Part shown: one piece after another, positions 1 through 11,018 of the stretch
Position numbering within the stretch: position 1 is the stretch's first letter
Layout: every line of letters begins with the position of its first letter
Origin: Stictocephala bisonia
Lineage: Eukaryota > Arthropoda > Insecta > Hemiptera > Membracidae
Assembly: GCA_035578905.1 (NCBI GenBank)
Contig: JAQJVL010000743.1
Span: 124,001 to 188,000 of the forward strand
DNA length: 64,000 nt
Direction of reading: 5' to 3'
Translations under genes and position numbers: made by a program
Notes under the pieces: model-generated
Told to the model about the DNA's origin: nothing
The model's input: only the letters and a program-made list of their open reading frames with translations
Database searches by the model: none

Positions 1-286
1 AATCCTAGCGAGGCTGTAAGCCGATCTTCCTCACGAAGCAACATGCCGAGATCCACTAATGGAACTATAGCAGAGTGCCTTGTTGAGTCCGCAGGTCGAA
101 CTTTTCCCCGCGAGGCCGTAGGCCGAATTTCTCAAAGGGGCCTGCAGCAGAGCCCTGCCGTAGGGCAAGTTCCATAAAGGGCATTTAGTAGAGAGTTCAC
201 AGGCGAGGCTGCAGGCCGAGCTTACCTCACGAGCATAGCGAGTGACAACAGCGTTGTCACGCAAAGCGTGCAGGGGTATCACCTAG
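1..286 (+). mobile_element. Helitron 3' end (non-autonomous fragment)
   Basis: The segment ends like a Helitron 3' terminus. A perfect 8-bp stem (GTGACAAC/GTTGTCAC, 242-260) is followed directly by a second hairpin (CACGC-AAA-GCGTG, 258-270). Then come 12 bases and CTAG at 283-286, followed by T, as expected for CTRR|T. Upstream, a GC-rich motif of the form GCGAGGC-G-AGGCCGA is repeated three times. No coding sequence is visible and the 5' end lies outside the window. The hairpins differ from those of the autonomous Helitron at 21.6 kb, so this is a different family. Confidence 0.7.
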
Positions 287-1555
287 TCTTAATATATATA
301 AAATCAAAAAATGATGAACTCACTCATATGAAATGTCTGGAACCACTAAGAAAGGATTTCTTGATATTCCACTCTTAAGGGGAAGAAACAGCTCCTCAAA
401 GTTTCCTTTTTCCATTAGAGTTACATTGGCATTAATTTAATATAATAATTTATTTTAAAAAACTAATACAAAAACATAAACATGACACAACATTTTGGCT
501 AAGTGTTAAAGTTTTCATTGTGAAGTTGTAGGGAACGGGGTGATCGGCTCCGGACGACATAGTCGGTGCTAGTCGAAGGATTGGCTTTAATTAATCAGAG
601 GCCGTGTGGTAATATATACGATTATTTAGCCCATTTTCCAGCACAATTTAGAAGCGCGTGGATTAGTCGAAACATCGGCCGCATGAGTGCTATTTGTCGG
701 ATTCCCTATTAATCACAACCAGCTTTGATCAACTCTAAATTAATTAATTGAAAAGGATAATAGTTATAATTTGGTGCAAACGATTTGGTTGGTTGCGATC
801 CCCTCATGCCCTCTAATTATGGAATTCTACATTAAAAGTTTTGGTAATTGAGTACTACACAATGGTTCTACTCCCCCCCCCCCCATTCTGATTGCTTAGC
901 CTAAACGAAACATATTAAAAGATTTCGCCAAAACTTAAACTACGATGCTACTCATCCTGTCCAGCTCCGGCGGTGGCGGGTCCTGCGGTGCGGCGTGTCT
1001 GCTTCCCTTGCTGCTCGAGCACGACACCGACTGTCGCATCAACTCCCCTCCACGTGTACCGCGCATGCGCGAGCGATAGTTCCCCTTTCTGCCGAGTGGC
1101 TGTCGCCACAATCTCCCCTCCTTTAATTTTTTTTTTTTTTTTTTAGGGGTGGGGTGTAAGGAAAGTGTAGGGTTCATCAGCTTAAGAGTGGTTCAAATCT
1201 CCCAGGTGTGCAACATGGGCGAGTCGAGAGTTCACAGCCCCTTGAGCAGTGTAACAATTGTTAATTGTCTCATTATAATGATTTTAGAGAATTGTGTCTA
1301 GAAAATGTTAAATATTGTAAGAACTGAGAGATTTGGGTGTTTGGTTCTTTTACCAAAAGTTTTCAATATAAATTCTCCAAGTTTTGAGAAAAATTCAGAA
1401 TCTTCCCCTTTCAAATAAAAAAGTAGTTTTTTCCCATTTAAATTAGCTAAATAACCAGTATATTCACGTTGTTAATTTCCTGTCAATTTCATGCGACATG
1501 TTTTCTGAAGTCAACATGTTTGGTGAGCCTTACTTGTTCGGTTGTCCTGGTTTAG
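287..1555. other. No gene seen; AT-rich sequence with homopolymers
   Basis: No convincing coding sequence on either strand. The stretch contains a 12-base C run (873-884) and an 18-base T run (1127-1144) next to a GC-rich patch at about 950-1110. The minus-strand open frame over that patch is low complexity and has no family resemblance. Confidence 0.5.
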
Positions 1556-2025
1556 AGGGTTCTTATTGGTTGATTTAGCTTCTAGAGTAAGGAGGGGGTA
1601 AGTCCGTTGGTGGAAGGTTTGCGGGCGTTCGAGCAGTTGGAAGTAATCTTTTGGCGAGTGACCACGTTTGTTCTTCACGGCGATTTTTAACCGTTCGGAG
1701 TCTTGTTGTCCGGATCGGCAATTTTCCTTGTCGCTAGTGAGTGTGTGTGCGTATGTCGCGCTTTGTTTGTGGTCACGTTGTGGGTTAAAACCTCCAGGAC
1801 AGCTACGTAAGTAATTTTTTTACAAGTTTTCTCTAGTTAGGTTTTTCAGTAGGGTTTTAGTAGTTAGGGTAAGATCCACCAAGCATGCGCGGTTAAAACT
1901 TGTTTCCTGTTTGTAGTCACTCTTCTAGTGACAGTTCTGAGAGTGCTTTGTTTTCTATTTAAAAAATTTTGTAAAAAAGGAAAATGTTTCAAGTCACTAA
2001 AAGCTGGTTATTTATTTCTTTTCAG
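1556..2025 (+). promoter_or_regulatory. Possible non-coding first exon / promoter-like stretch with intron
   Basis: This stretch is richer in G and C than its surroundings (about 1600-1810). It ends in a good donor, C|GTAAGT at about 1804-1809. A pyrimidine-rich acceptor, TTTCTTTTCAG, ends at 2025, giving a possible intron of about 220 bases. No long reading frame crosses the junction. It could be a 5' untranslated exon of the downstream host gene, a non-coding RNA, or the promoter of an unrecognised element. The call rests only on splice-like signals and base composition. Confidence 0.25.
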
Positions 2026-2029
2026 ATCT

Positions 2030-2165
2030 CCCGGAGGCAATTTTGAGTTGCAATTTTAATTTTGATTTGCAACTTTGATTTTGATTTTCAATTTGATTTC
2101 AATTTCAATTTTCAATTTTGAGATATTTTCAATTTTCTAAATTTTTGAATTAAGAATTAATTAAT
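2030..2165. repeat. Low-complexity TTTTGA/TTTCAA tract
   Basis: A run of short degenerate repeats such as TTTTGATTT and TTTCAATTT fills this stretch. It has no coding potential and probably grew by replication slippage. Confidence 0.7.
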
Positions 2166-3637
2166 AAAAAAGGTTCTGGTCTGAAGATATTTGATTTGTT
2201 TTGATTTTAAATAAAGAAGGATCTTTTATTTTCGTTTTTATTATTATTTAGATAAGAAATCCAATTTTATTTTAATAAAAAAAAATAAAGAAACTTTTTA
2301 TCATTGAAGAATTTTTATTTAAATCTCTCATTTAAGTTGTTCAACATATCAAAAATAAATAGTAGCTTCATTAAGGCTACAGCAGGGAGGTCGCTGGCTC
2401 TGAGGCTGAGTATGGTGGTTTATAGTTAAAGTCGATGTGATTATGTTTTTCTAATTAGTTTCAATAATGAAATGTACTGATTTTTAATGCATGAAAATGG
2501 CAGACTGGAGAATATGTTGTTGGTTTCCAACCAAACAATCAAGGATTGCTGTGGATGTAGCAAATGATTATTTCTTTTTAATAACCTTTTTGTATTGTGA
2601 ATGGTGGCACCTGAAATAGCCACTCTGTAATCAATATTAATGTGTTGATTACTTTGCATGTAAGACTGTTAACGTTTGGTGTGTGAGTCGCCAATAATTT
2701 GAATACCGATTTTGTCCATTTTTTACATAAAATAATTCCATAGGGTAGGGGAGAGAATTGCAAAGTAAAAGTGAGTTTTGATAATTTGTAGTTGGCAGGA
2801 AATAATTTCTAGACCTTAGCGGCCTATTTGTGGAATTGGATACGGCAAGTTGGCTTGGAGTGGCAAAAACCGGTTTCTACAATGTGGCTCGATCGATATT
2901 GAAGTATTACTGGAATAGCGTTGAACTGTTAATAACTTGTTGGGGTGACATTTAATACTAGCTGAAAAGAAATTAATGCTAACTCTATATTTAATACAAG
3001 CTGAAAAGAAATTATATTAAGTAAATAACTACCTCACCATTCAGGTTACTTAGAAACTTCCCAAGCGAATTTTTATTCTGTCTTCTTAAATCCTCGAAAC
3101 AGTTACTTGTTTTTTTTTTTTTTTCACATTTTATCTCTTTTTTTACATTTTATCTTTTTTTACATTTTTTTGAATTTTTTAAATTTATTTTTGAAAAGAG
3201 GATTACCTTACTATTAAAATACGCTTGGAAAATAATTAGCGTGAAATCTCATTGTAACTTAGATGTAACCCAAGCTTCGAGAGCAATTACCGCAATACTC
3301 TTTTTACATGACATAAGACAAGGTGTAATTAAAATAAATTTCTGAAAATAAGTTAGTAAATTCTGCAGAAAATCATTCAGCCAAATGTATAGGGATAGAG
3401 AAGTACAGGGAGCTTTTAATATTCTTGTAAAAAAGCACTTACTGAAAGATGATGTTAAATTTAAAAAGTATTTCTGAATAAAAAGAGAGCAGTTTTAAAA
3501 TATTGCTGATCTAATATGTGAAGACCTAACTTTGCTGGCAACGCATTGAGTGAAAGAAACTTAAAGTGCAGAAGTGAAACTTCATGTCACATTAAGACAA
3601 AATTAATTTTGTTTTGATTAATTTTGATGAAAATTAA
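2166..3637. other. No gene seen; AT-rich sequence
   Basis: Only short random open frames are present. There is an interrupted poly-T tract at about 3110-3185. No inverted ends, protein similarity or splice-framed exon was recognised. Confidence 0.5.
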
Positions 3638-3641
3638 TTAA

Positions 3642-4317
3642 CCCTTTAAGTACATTCAATTTTTTGAATGGATGTATCAAAAGAGCCATTGATTTTTTCA
3701 TAAGGTGTATCCAAAAGTGCCAAAGCATTTTTACTCAATTTGCCAGGGTTTGGGGAAAACGCTTTAATGCATTTTGTTATTGAGATAGAATAAATATTTA
3801 TAGACCAATTTAAAGCCTAATAACCAGGTAACTACACACATTATAGATATATAAATAATAATTCCTAAAATAAACAAAAAAATAAAACTACTTACCAAAA
3901 AATATGTTTTTATATTTTTTAACTTTCTTGCCTTTATCCCATATTAAAAAAATAAGTTTTTCTTTGTTTACTGTTCAAAGCACAATTTAATTGTCTATTT
4001 GTTGGTAAAAATTCATAGTGACTACTTCATTGACAAAAAAATATAAATATTTTATAAAACCACACTTCGACAATTTTGGTAAACATTCTGTACATATACT
4101 GTCATCATAATAATGGTATATTTGTGTTTTTACAATGTACACTAAAATGTTTATGAAAGAACAGTTAGTCACAAGCAGATTCATATAAAATATATGCAAA
4201 AATATGCATTTACTAATTAATTACAAATTTATTTGTAAACGTCTGGCTTAGCAGGACGCTTACACTTCTAGCACACTCCTAAACGTCCGGCTTAACAGGA
4301 CGTTAGCACTGAAAGGG
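3642..4317. mobile_element. piggyBac-type MITE (676 bp, TTAA flanks)
   Basis: The element is flanked on both sides by TTAA (3638-3641 and 4318-4321), the target duplication used by piggyBac. Its ends are imperfect inverted repeats: CCCTTTAAGTAC on the left and CCCTTTCAGTGC read inward from the right. Near the right end the motif AAACGTC-GGCTTA-CAGGACG occurs twice in direct orientation, typical of subterminal transposase-binding repeats. There is no open frame for a transposase, so it must have been moved by a piggyBac enzyme encoded elsewhere. Confidence 0.75.
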
Positions 4318-4321
4318 TTAA

Positions 4322-4835
4322 TCCTTCTTTTGACATCATATTAACCAACAGTGGATTTAGGTGACCTTGTCTCCTCCATGCAGTTGTAGTCAATGGTCCT
4401 GCATGAATATATGTTATTATTAAGTACTCATGGAAAATAGCAACCAAATACCTGCAAATATGATATTTTTCAAATAGAAAAACTATTTAAACTGCCACAA
4501 AATTAACAAGTTTTGCCACAATTAATCCTTTATAATCCGTCTTTCTTATAGACATAGTTTTCTTGAACTATGTCTAACACGCGGCCTAGTACGTCCACTA
4601 CTGCTCCAGAAGCAGTCTGGCGTAATACGCGCAGTGACGTCGCTGGCGCAACACTCCCGTTTATCTACATATAGACTAGTGCTTTGCGTAATATCGTTGA
4701 GTAATACGCTTAAAGTCACTCTGAGGACAACAGAGCTTTAGAGAGAACCACAAATGGTAGGGTAGGGTAAGCAAGCATAGAGAACCAACATGTAGCGAAG
4801 CAAGGGCAGTTAGCTAATACTAAATAAAACTGACT
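4322..4835. other. No gene seen
   Basis: AT-rich sequence with no recognised protein similarity. The minus-strand open frame at 4716-4970 overlaps the Penelope-like coding strand and appears to be a shadow. Confidence 0.4.
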
Positions 4836-5322
4836 ATGACACCAAAAGTGAGAAAGTTTTAAGTCCAGAGACCTACAGATTGTTAGAAAAATGCCCACAA
4901 AAAGCTTGGAGGTAAAAATAGGGAAAACAACAAGAAAACATAAAAAGTATTTGACACACAAGCAAAACACAAAACTTCCACCACATCACTCAATAACACC
5001 AAACATGTATGGGCTACCAGAAATACACAAACAGACTGTTCCTTTGAGATCCATAGTAATGTCCAAATAATTCTCCATTACATGAGCTTTGTGATTATTT
5101 TTTGCCCATATTAAAACCTCTATCTGATAAAACAAAAACGCACGCAACATTTTGATGGAGGAATTTGAGGAGAGAGCAATTGCTTCTGCAGATATCAGCC
5201 CAAAGGTTTATGGATGACACTTTTGTTATGTGGAGTCATGGAGAATAGGAAATAGATGATTTCACAAAACTCTTGAACAACATATCCCCAACTATAAAAC
5301 TAACAATAGAGAAGGAAAATAA
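4836..5322 (+). pseudogene. Penelope-like element reverse transcriptase, 5' part (split)
   Basis: The plus-strand translation contains MYGLPEIHKQTVPLRSIV (about 5008-5061), the GLPKxHK-type motif before the Penelope fingers and palm. Further on it has RFMDDTFVMWSHGE (about 5205-5250), the (V/M)DD catalytic motif of Penelope-like reverse transcriptases. Stops and frame changes show decay. The reading runs to a codon series N-N-K-Q at about 5322 and resumes as L-A-F-L-D at 7284 with almost nothing missing. A LINE has therefore been inserted between the two parts. Confidence 0.75.
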
Positions 5323-7283
5323 CAAACAACCAGCAATAGACAATATACTTTATTTACATAATCATTAAGATCAGTAATAGAGTCAATATTTCAACAATGC
5401 TAATTTGCTACATTCACAATGTATAAATTCATCCAAGCTGTAGATTGATTCGCCTACAGCCAGTCCATTAGTTTCCTCCTTAATAATTGGGGGCTGCATT
5501 CCTTTAAATGTCATGGTAGAAGGTTAAGAAACTTGGCTTTCGCAAAAGAAGGCTTCTTTGTGTAGAGGGCTGTCCAGTGAGCTGGCAGGTTAATGTCATC
5601 AGCATGTCTTGTTTGATATCCATACTGGTCTGTGTTCGTTGGTAGGTTGCTCTTGAAGGTATGAAGAACAACTTCGCATATGTAGAGAGTAACCACTGTT
5701 GGTATTTTTAAGGCCTCTCTGCAGCTGTCTCCTTGGGTTTAGGCTCGCCAATGTTCTGATGGCTCTTTTTTGTAGGATCATAACACTCTATAGATTCTTG
5801 GAAGAAGATGCACCCCAGAGAGCTATGCCATAGCGAATGTGTGCTTCAAAAAGAGCGAAGTAGGCAGCCCTGGCTGTTTCCAGACTACTAATTTGTTTCA
5901 TTCTTCTTATGAAATAGGTAGTTGGCTGCTGACAGTTTTTTACATAACTTATCTGCTTGTGGCTTCCACGATAATTTATTGTCTATTATAATGCCTAGAT
6001 GTTTTATAATAGACATCTAGGGAATTATAATTGCCTAGACGTTTTATTTCTAGGTTTGGAATTGTTATGTCAACATTTCTACGTAGATTGCTGAAAGTCA
6101 TTTGATCTGTTTTATTTTCATTTAAAACGAGTCATTTTTAGTACAATATTGTTTGGTTTTATTTAAACAGTTAATTATATGTCTATGGAGATCTTCAATT
6201 GATTTCTTGGCTATTGTTAAAACTGTATCATCCGCGTACATGACTGTATGAGAAATATCTTTTATCCAGCTGGGTATGCCATTTGTAAGAAGCAGAAATA
6301 AAACTGGTCCAAGTACAGATCCTTGTGGTTCACCTTGCTGGATGTTAGTGGTTTCAGATTGTACTGTTTGTCTTATATTTTTTTCATTATAGTTAATTTC
6401 TACAAGAATTTTTCTGCCAGTTAGGTGGCTATGTAGCCAGTTTTTAGCATTGCCTCTGATTCCTAGGTTTACAATTTTCTTGATTAACTGAGCATTGTTT
6501 AGGCAGTCAAATGCCTTGCCGAAATCTAAAAATAGGCAAGTTGCTGTACAGCCATCTTCTAATTGGTCTGTGAGGTTTTCTATCAGCTGTAGTAAGGCTG
6601 TGGCAGTTTATCTGTTTTTGAGGAAGCTGTGTTGTTTAATGGTTAGTAAATTGTTTTCCATCAGATGGTTAAGAAGTCTGTCAAGTACAGCTTTTTCTAT
6701 TATTTTGGAGAAAGTTGAGATGAGGGATATTGGTCTGTAGCTATTTGTTTTATTTATTGGGCCGGTTTTGTACTTATGGTATAGACTTTGGCTATTTTTA
6801 ATTGGTTAGGAAAAATTCCCTGATCAAGTGATTTGTTTATTATAAGGGTAAGGGGGCTTAATAGTTCCTTTTTACAATGTTTTATAAGTTTGGCTGATAT
6901 TTGGTCGGGTCCAGATGAGGTTTTTGATTTTAGGGAATTAATAATGTTAAGAATTTATTTTGGAATTACTGGTTTAAAGATTAAGTTCTTTTCTGTGGGT
7001 GGTTCTTTTCATATTCATCTTCAGTTTGGTCCAGATTTGTTAAGTCTTTATTTTGGAGTGTTCTATTAGCTATAGTTAAGAAAAAGTTATTAAAACAGTT
7101 TGCCACATCTCTAGGGTTAATAACTATCGAGTCATTTATTTTTAGATGGAGTTGTGCAGTAGTAGATGTCTTAGTTTTCTGTTCATTATTTATTATTGTC
7201 CATAGTGCTTTAGGTTTATTTTCAGCTCCATTTATGTATTCAGTAGTGTGCTTTTTGCGAATTTTGTTAGTTCTAAACTGCTA
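5323..7283 (-). pseudogene. LINE A: 5'-truncated non-LTR reverse transcriptase, inserted in a Penelope-like element
   Basis: Reading the minus strand, the linker before the reverse transcriptase lies at about 7280-6950 (NDSIVINPRDVANCFNNFF). The palm follows with GEPQGSVLGPVLFLLL at about 6345-6300 and MYADDTVLT at about 6240-6210. The thumb/C-terminal part is at about 5880-5480 (IRTLASLNPR; SLHMRSCSSYLQ). The YADD catalytic box is kept, but frameshifts and stops are spread along the sequence. The endonuclease and ORF1 are absent, as expected for a 5'-truncated copy. The family is CR1/Jockey-like by motif; the exact clade is uncertain. Its 3' end shares the tail ATTGTCTATTG with LINE B. Confidence 0.8.
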
Positions 7284-7544
7284 GACTGTTCACAGTTAGC
7301 ATTTTTAGATGTACCTGTGAACAGGGAAGGGAACACCTTAAACACAAAGGTTTCTAGTTAAAAAAACTCACATTGGCAGTTACTTAAACTTTAAACTAAT
7401 CATATAACTTAAAATCCAACCACAGTCAATGTGTAAAGGAAGAATCCTACTCTCACTTTGACAGAGCTAAAACTATTTGTATGGATAAAACAGACCTAAA
7501 TGATTAATTCAAAAACATAACACGTGATCTTAAGGCAATAGACA
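7284..7544 (+). pseudogene. Penelope-like element reverse transcriptase, 3' part (resumed)
   Basis: The frame picks up at QLAFLDVPVNREGNTLNTKV (about 7284-7345), the Penelope segment normally about 20 residues after the MDD box. It continues through decayed matches to HTGxYLxFxSNHP-like and later conserved blocks up to about 7540. Stops interrupt it. It continues the fragment at 4836-5322. A second LINE starts at about 7545, so the Penelope copy was cut twice. Confidence 0.7.
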
Positions 7545-7805
7545 ATTTTTATTTACCATTCAACAATATACAAATAGCAATAGGTTTCGTTGTAATATAA
7601 AATGTTAACATGCTAATAAATAAATTAAGCTAACATGCCAAGGCTTATAAACTAGTATGTGTCCAGGGCTTACATGCACAAGGATTACAAACTAACAAAT
7701 TATTTGGGCTAATATGCACAAGGCTTACAACTAATAAATGAATAATTGTGCTTAGATGCAAAAAATAGCAATCAGTAAAGTTAAATAAATATATGATAAA
7801 ATAAT

Positions 7806-8925
7806 TCATGCACTAAAATACATATCAATCATGCCATAATCAAACACCAAATACTCACTGATACTGTAGAATGGATGTGTCAATAAAAAAGCTCTCAGGT
7901 TTCGTTTAAATTTAGAATTTAGCTGTGTTCTGGTGTAACCTGGAAGTTTATTTAGTAGGATTAGTGCTTGATAATCAACATCAGATTTAGTTTTTGAGAG
8001 TCTTTTGAAAGGAATGTCAATGCTATCTTTAGATCTCGTATTATAACCATGCAAGTGTTTTCTTAATAAAAAGGATTCATCCTCACACTTAACAAAATTC
8101 AAAACTACATATATATACAAGTTGACAACAGTCATAATACCAAAAGAAATAAAAAGTGGACGACAACTATCCATATGGCTTGCCCCGCCCATGATCCGAA
8201 TTACTTTCTTTTGTAAAAGCAGAACACTCGTAGCAACAGGACTATTTCCCCAAAGCCTCAAGCCATACATGATTACACTCTGAAAGAAGGCAAAATATGC
8301 AGAACGGAACACAATCCTTAAGTTGTCTTATCAAATAACTAATCCTAGACAATTTAATACAAACATGATTTACATGCACATGCCAGCTTAATACACTATC
8401 TAATCTAAGGCCAAGGATATAAACACTGTCTAGTTGATTAACATTATTAGCGGAGAGACCAAAAATCATACTCTGAGTCCTTGATTTATTTAATAAGAAG
8501 TGATTCGCACAGAACCAGTTTGCTACAATATCTAAGGAACGTTTCATATTAGATCTTAGTACATCCAAATTGATACCAGAGTCTTCCAGAGTAGCATCAT
8601 CAGCATAACAAATAATTTCACTGATTGCATTAAAAGGAAGATCGTTAATCATAATGAGGAACAACAAAGATCTGAGAACGGACCCCTGCGGAACCCCATC
8701 AGCAACCACTCCCTCACTGGAATAAGCACCCTCACTGAAAACAATCCGCTTCCTACCAGCCAGATAAGATCGAAAAAATTCCAAACAATTACCTTTAAAT
8801 TTGTAATAAGTTAATTTATTGATTAGAATTTGTGGTGACACACAGTCAAAGGCCTTACTGAGATCACACAATGTAACCACAGTAAAACACCTGTTCTCAA
8901 AACCATCGAGCACAGCACCAACCAA
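7806..8925 (-). pseudogene. LINE B reverse transcriptase and C-terminal region
   Basis: The first open stretch (8925-8242) encodes the palm: LCDLSKAFDCVSPQILINKL, then DGVPQGSVLRSLLFLIMI and CYADDATLEDSG with the YADD catalytic aspartates intact. The overlapping frame 8312-7806 carries the thumb and C-terminal part (FRSAYFAFFQSVIMYGLRLW; VIRIMGGASHMDSCRPLF). A frameshift near 8.3 kb separates them. Another break lies in the 9250-8925 gap, where fingers motifs continue with stops. It is therefore a dead copy. Confidence 0.82.
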
Positions 8926-9249
8926 ACTTCCAACAGCTGAAATAGTAGAAAACCCTGTTCTAAAACCATGTTGGCTGGCTCTTCAAAAAACTAGTTTACC
9001 TGCTGTTTGACAACAGACTCAAAAATCTTCCCAATAACAGGAATATTTGATAGCAATCTGGTTGTAATCTATCGCCATTCTTAAATAAAGGTGTAACTCA
9101 TGCTACTTTTAACCTATGAGGGAATACACCCTGATCAAGACATGCATTAAAACTTAACACTAGAGGAACCACTATACAATTAATTATTTGTTTCAAGAAA
9201 AAATTATATAAACCATAAATGTCCTTACTTTAACTATTTTTCATATTTA

Positions 9250-10531
9250 CTACAGTTTAAGTATCTGTTCTTCAGTAATCGTTTTCCATCGGAAAGGAGT
9301 TATGGGTTTCGGAGCCCTTCTCACCAGGTCAATCGGGTCAGATGATGAGGGTGATAAATCCTCCAACGTTTCCTTTGCCACATTCAGGAAGTATTTATTA
9401 AACTGATCTGGAGTAACATCAGTTGCCGTTTGCCAATTGGATGTATTTGTCATCCTTCTTATAACCTGCCAAGCAGCAGAGCATTTATTTGAAGAGCTCT
9501 TGATGAAGTCAGCATTGTGTTTTAATTTAGCAAGTTTTAAATTAAGTTTGTAATGTTTTCTAGCATCCAAGTAAGCCTCTTTAGCAACAAGTGTATTATT
9601 TACTTTATAAATGTCCCTATAAGACATAACCATCCTCCTCAAGACCTCCAACTCCGGCGAGAACCAATCATCCTTGTTCTTCCGTATGATAACTATTTTC
9701 TCTTTTTGAGGAAAGCACATATTGAATATATTTAAAAGTCGATAAAATAAAACATTAAATTTAGATTCAGCGCATACCACATTTTCAAATAACTTAGGCC
9801 ACTGCACTAACTGAATGAGATCAGTAAAATATTGAAAATTTTTAACAATAAGAAATCTGAATATAAAAGTCAAGGGACGGTCATCCAAGCCATCTGGCTG
9901 AGCAGTCATTGTAAGATTAAAGAAGATTGCCTCATGATCACTTAATCCCATATCAATAACTCCTGTATGAAATACATTTACAGGCAAATCTGTTGCCACA
10001 TTGTCCAGACAAGCTGTTCCTCTTGTTGGTTGTTGGTTAGTACAATATAAATTTAAAGACTTCAACATATTATTAAGTTTAGAAACCTCAGCACTAGGCC
10101 TCAACATATTTACATTATAGTCACCTCCAACTATAAGCCTATATTTAAACTTGGAGAGTGAAAACACCAGTTTTTCTAAGTTAGTAAGAAATAAGTCCAT
10201 TAGGTGAACGATATAAGGAGAAAACAATCATTTTAAGTTTATTAAACTTTGCCGCAACAAATTCAGAATTCACCTCAGAGCAATATGGACCAACATCTAA
10301 CATTTCACATGCATCATTGAACCCAACGGACACAAATAATGCTACACCACCATGACCCCTGTCTTTGCGTGAGAAAGCACTGACCAGTTTAAAACCATTC
10401 AAGCAAAAACTACTAGTTTCATCCGTGTTAAGCCAATGCTCGGAAACACATAATATATCCAAAGGATATGTATTCAAAACATGGCCAATTTCATTGGCCT
10501 TATTCTTTATGCATTGTACGTTATAAAACAA
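9250..10531 (-). pseudogene. LINE B apurinic-like endonuclease and linker
   Basis: Two overlapping open stretches (10531-10181 and 10227-9250) together encode an exonuclease-endonuclease-phosphatase domain. It starts near the N-V-Q-C-I-K-N-K segment and has an S-E-H-W motif. After the frame change come G-G-D-Y-N-V-N (GDFN-type), C-L-D-N-V, and L-S-D-H-E-A-I (the SDH catalytic motif). The rest is the basic linker, including KSSSNKCSAAWQVIRR, which matches the linker of LINE C at 26.9 kb. This enzyme would nick the target DNA for target-primed reverse transcription. One frameshift separates the two open stretches near 10.2 kb. Confidence 0.8.
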
Positions 10532-10560
10532 AATATTCAGCTTGAGAATAATGGTTTCAA

Positions 10561-11018
10561 TTTAAAAGTTATAAACAAATGAAACCACACTGTTATAAAA
10601 TAAGTTTATAGAAGAAACTTTAATTAAATTGAATCATGTCCCAATTGACCAGAGTAGCATAGAGGTAAGACCACTTAGGTTATCTCTGTTAAAGTCTTAT
10701 TTAAACAACAATAAAAAAGCGCATACATAACATACATACAGACCTGCCCCCACACATACACCTCACCCACTGAAGCTAAATTTGCCCCCTTATGTCTGCT
10801 TGGAGGGAGCATCATTTGTCTTGTCCCTGGGAATACAGCTTGAGGCACGTCCCAGAATACTCACAACATTAAGCTACTGACTTATGACTAGTAAATGATA
10901 ACATTTTCACCTAAAAATACACTTTTTTTCAGAATACAGCAGAATTGTTAATACACCATGGGATGTTTCACACAACGATTACATCCCCCTCATCTGCCTC
11001 AGCCTAACTAGGAGCTGC
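10561..11018. other. No gene seen
   Basis: AT-rich spacer between LINE B and an inverted-repeat element. It has no recognised coding, RNA or repeat feature apart from a C-rich patch near 10740-10800. Confidence 0.4.

Larger units (their letters stand above)
7545..10560 (-). mobile_element. LINE B: nearly full ORF2 of a CR1/Jockey-like non-LTR retrotransposon
   Basis: This minus-strand element holds an endonuclease, linker, reverse transcriptase and C-terminal region in the expected order, from about 10531 down to 7806. No ORF1 was recognised, so the copy is 5'-truncated at the start of the endonuclease. Its 3' tail reads GGTAAATAAAAATTGTCTATTG-like on the minus strand, similar to the end of LINE A. 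It lies against the broken end of a Penelope-like element. The host-gene exons lie on the opposite strand. Confidence 0.8.

Noticed and set aside
31..282. Minus-strand 83-codon open frame
   Set aside because: It lies entirely within a Helitron 3' end with hairpins and repeated motifs; no protein family is suggested.
6495..7069. Plus-strand open frames in LINE A
   Set aside because: They are the antisense of a minus-strand reverse transcriptase.
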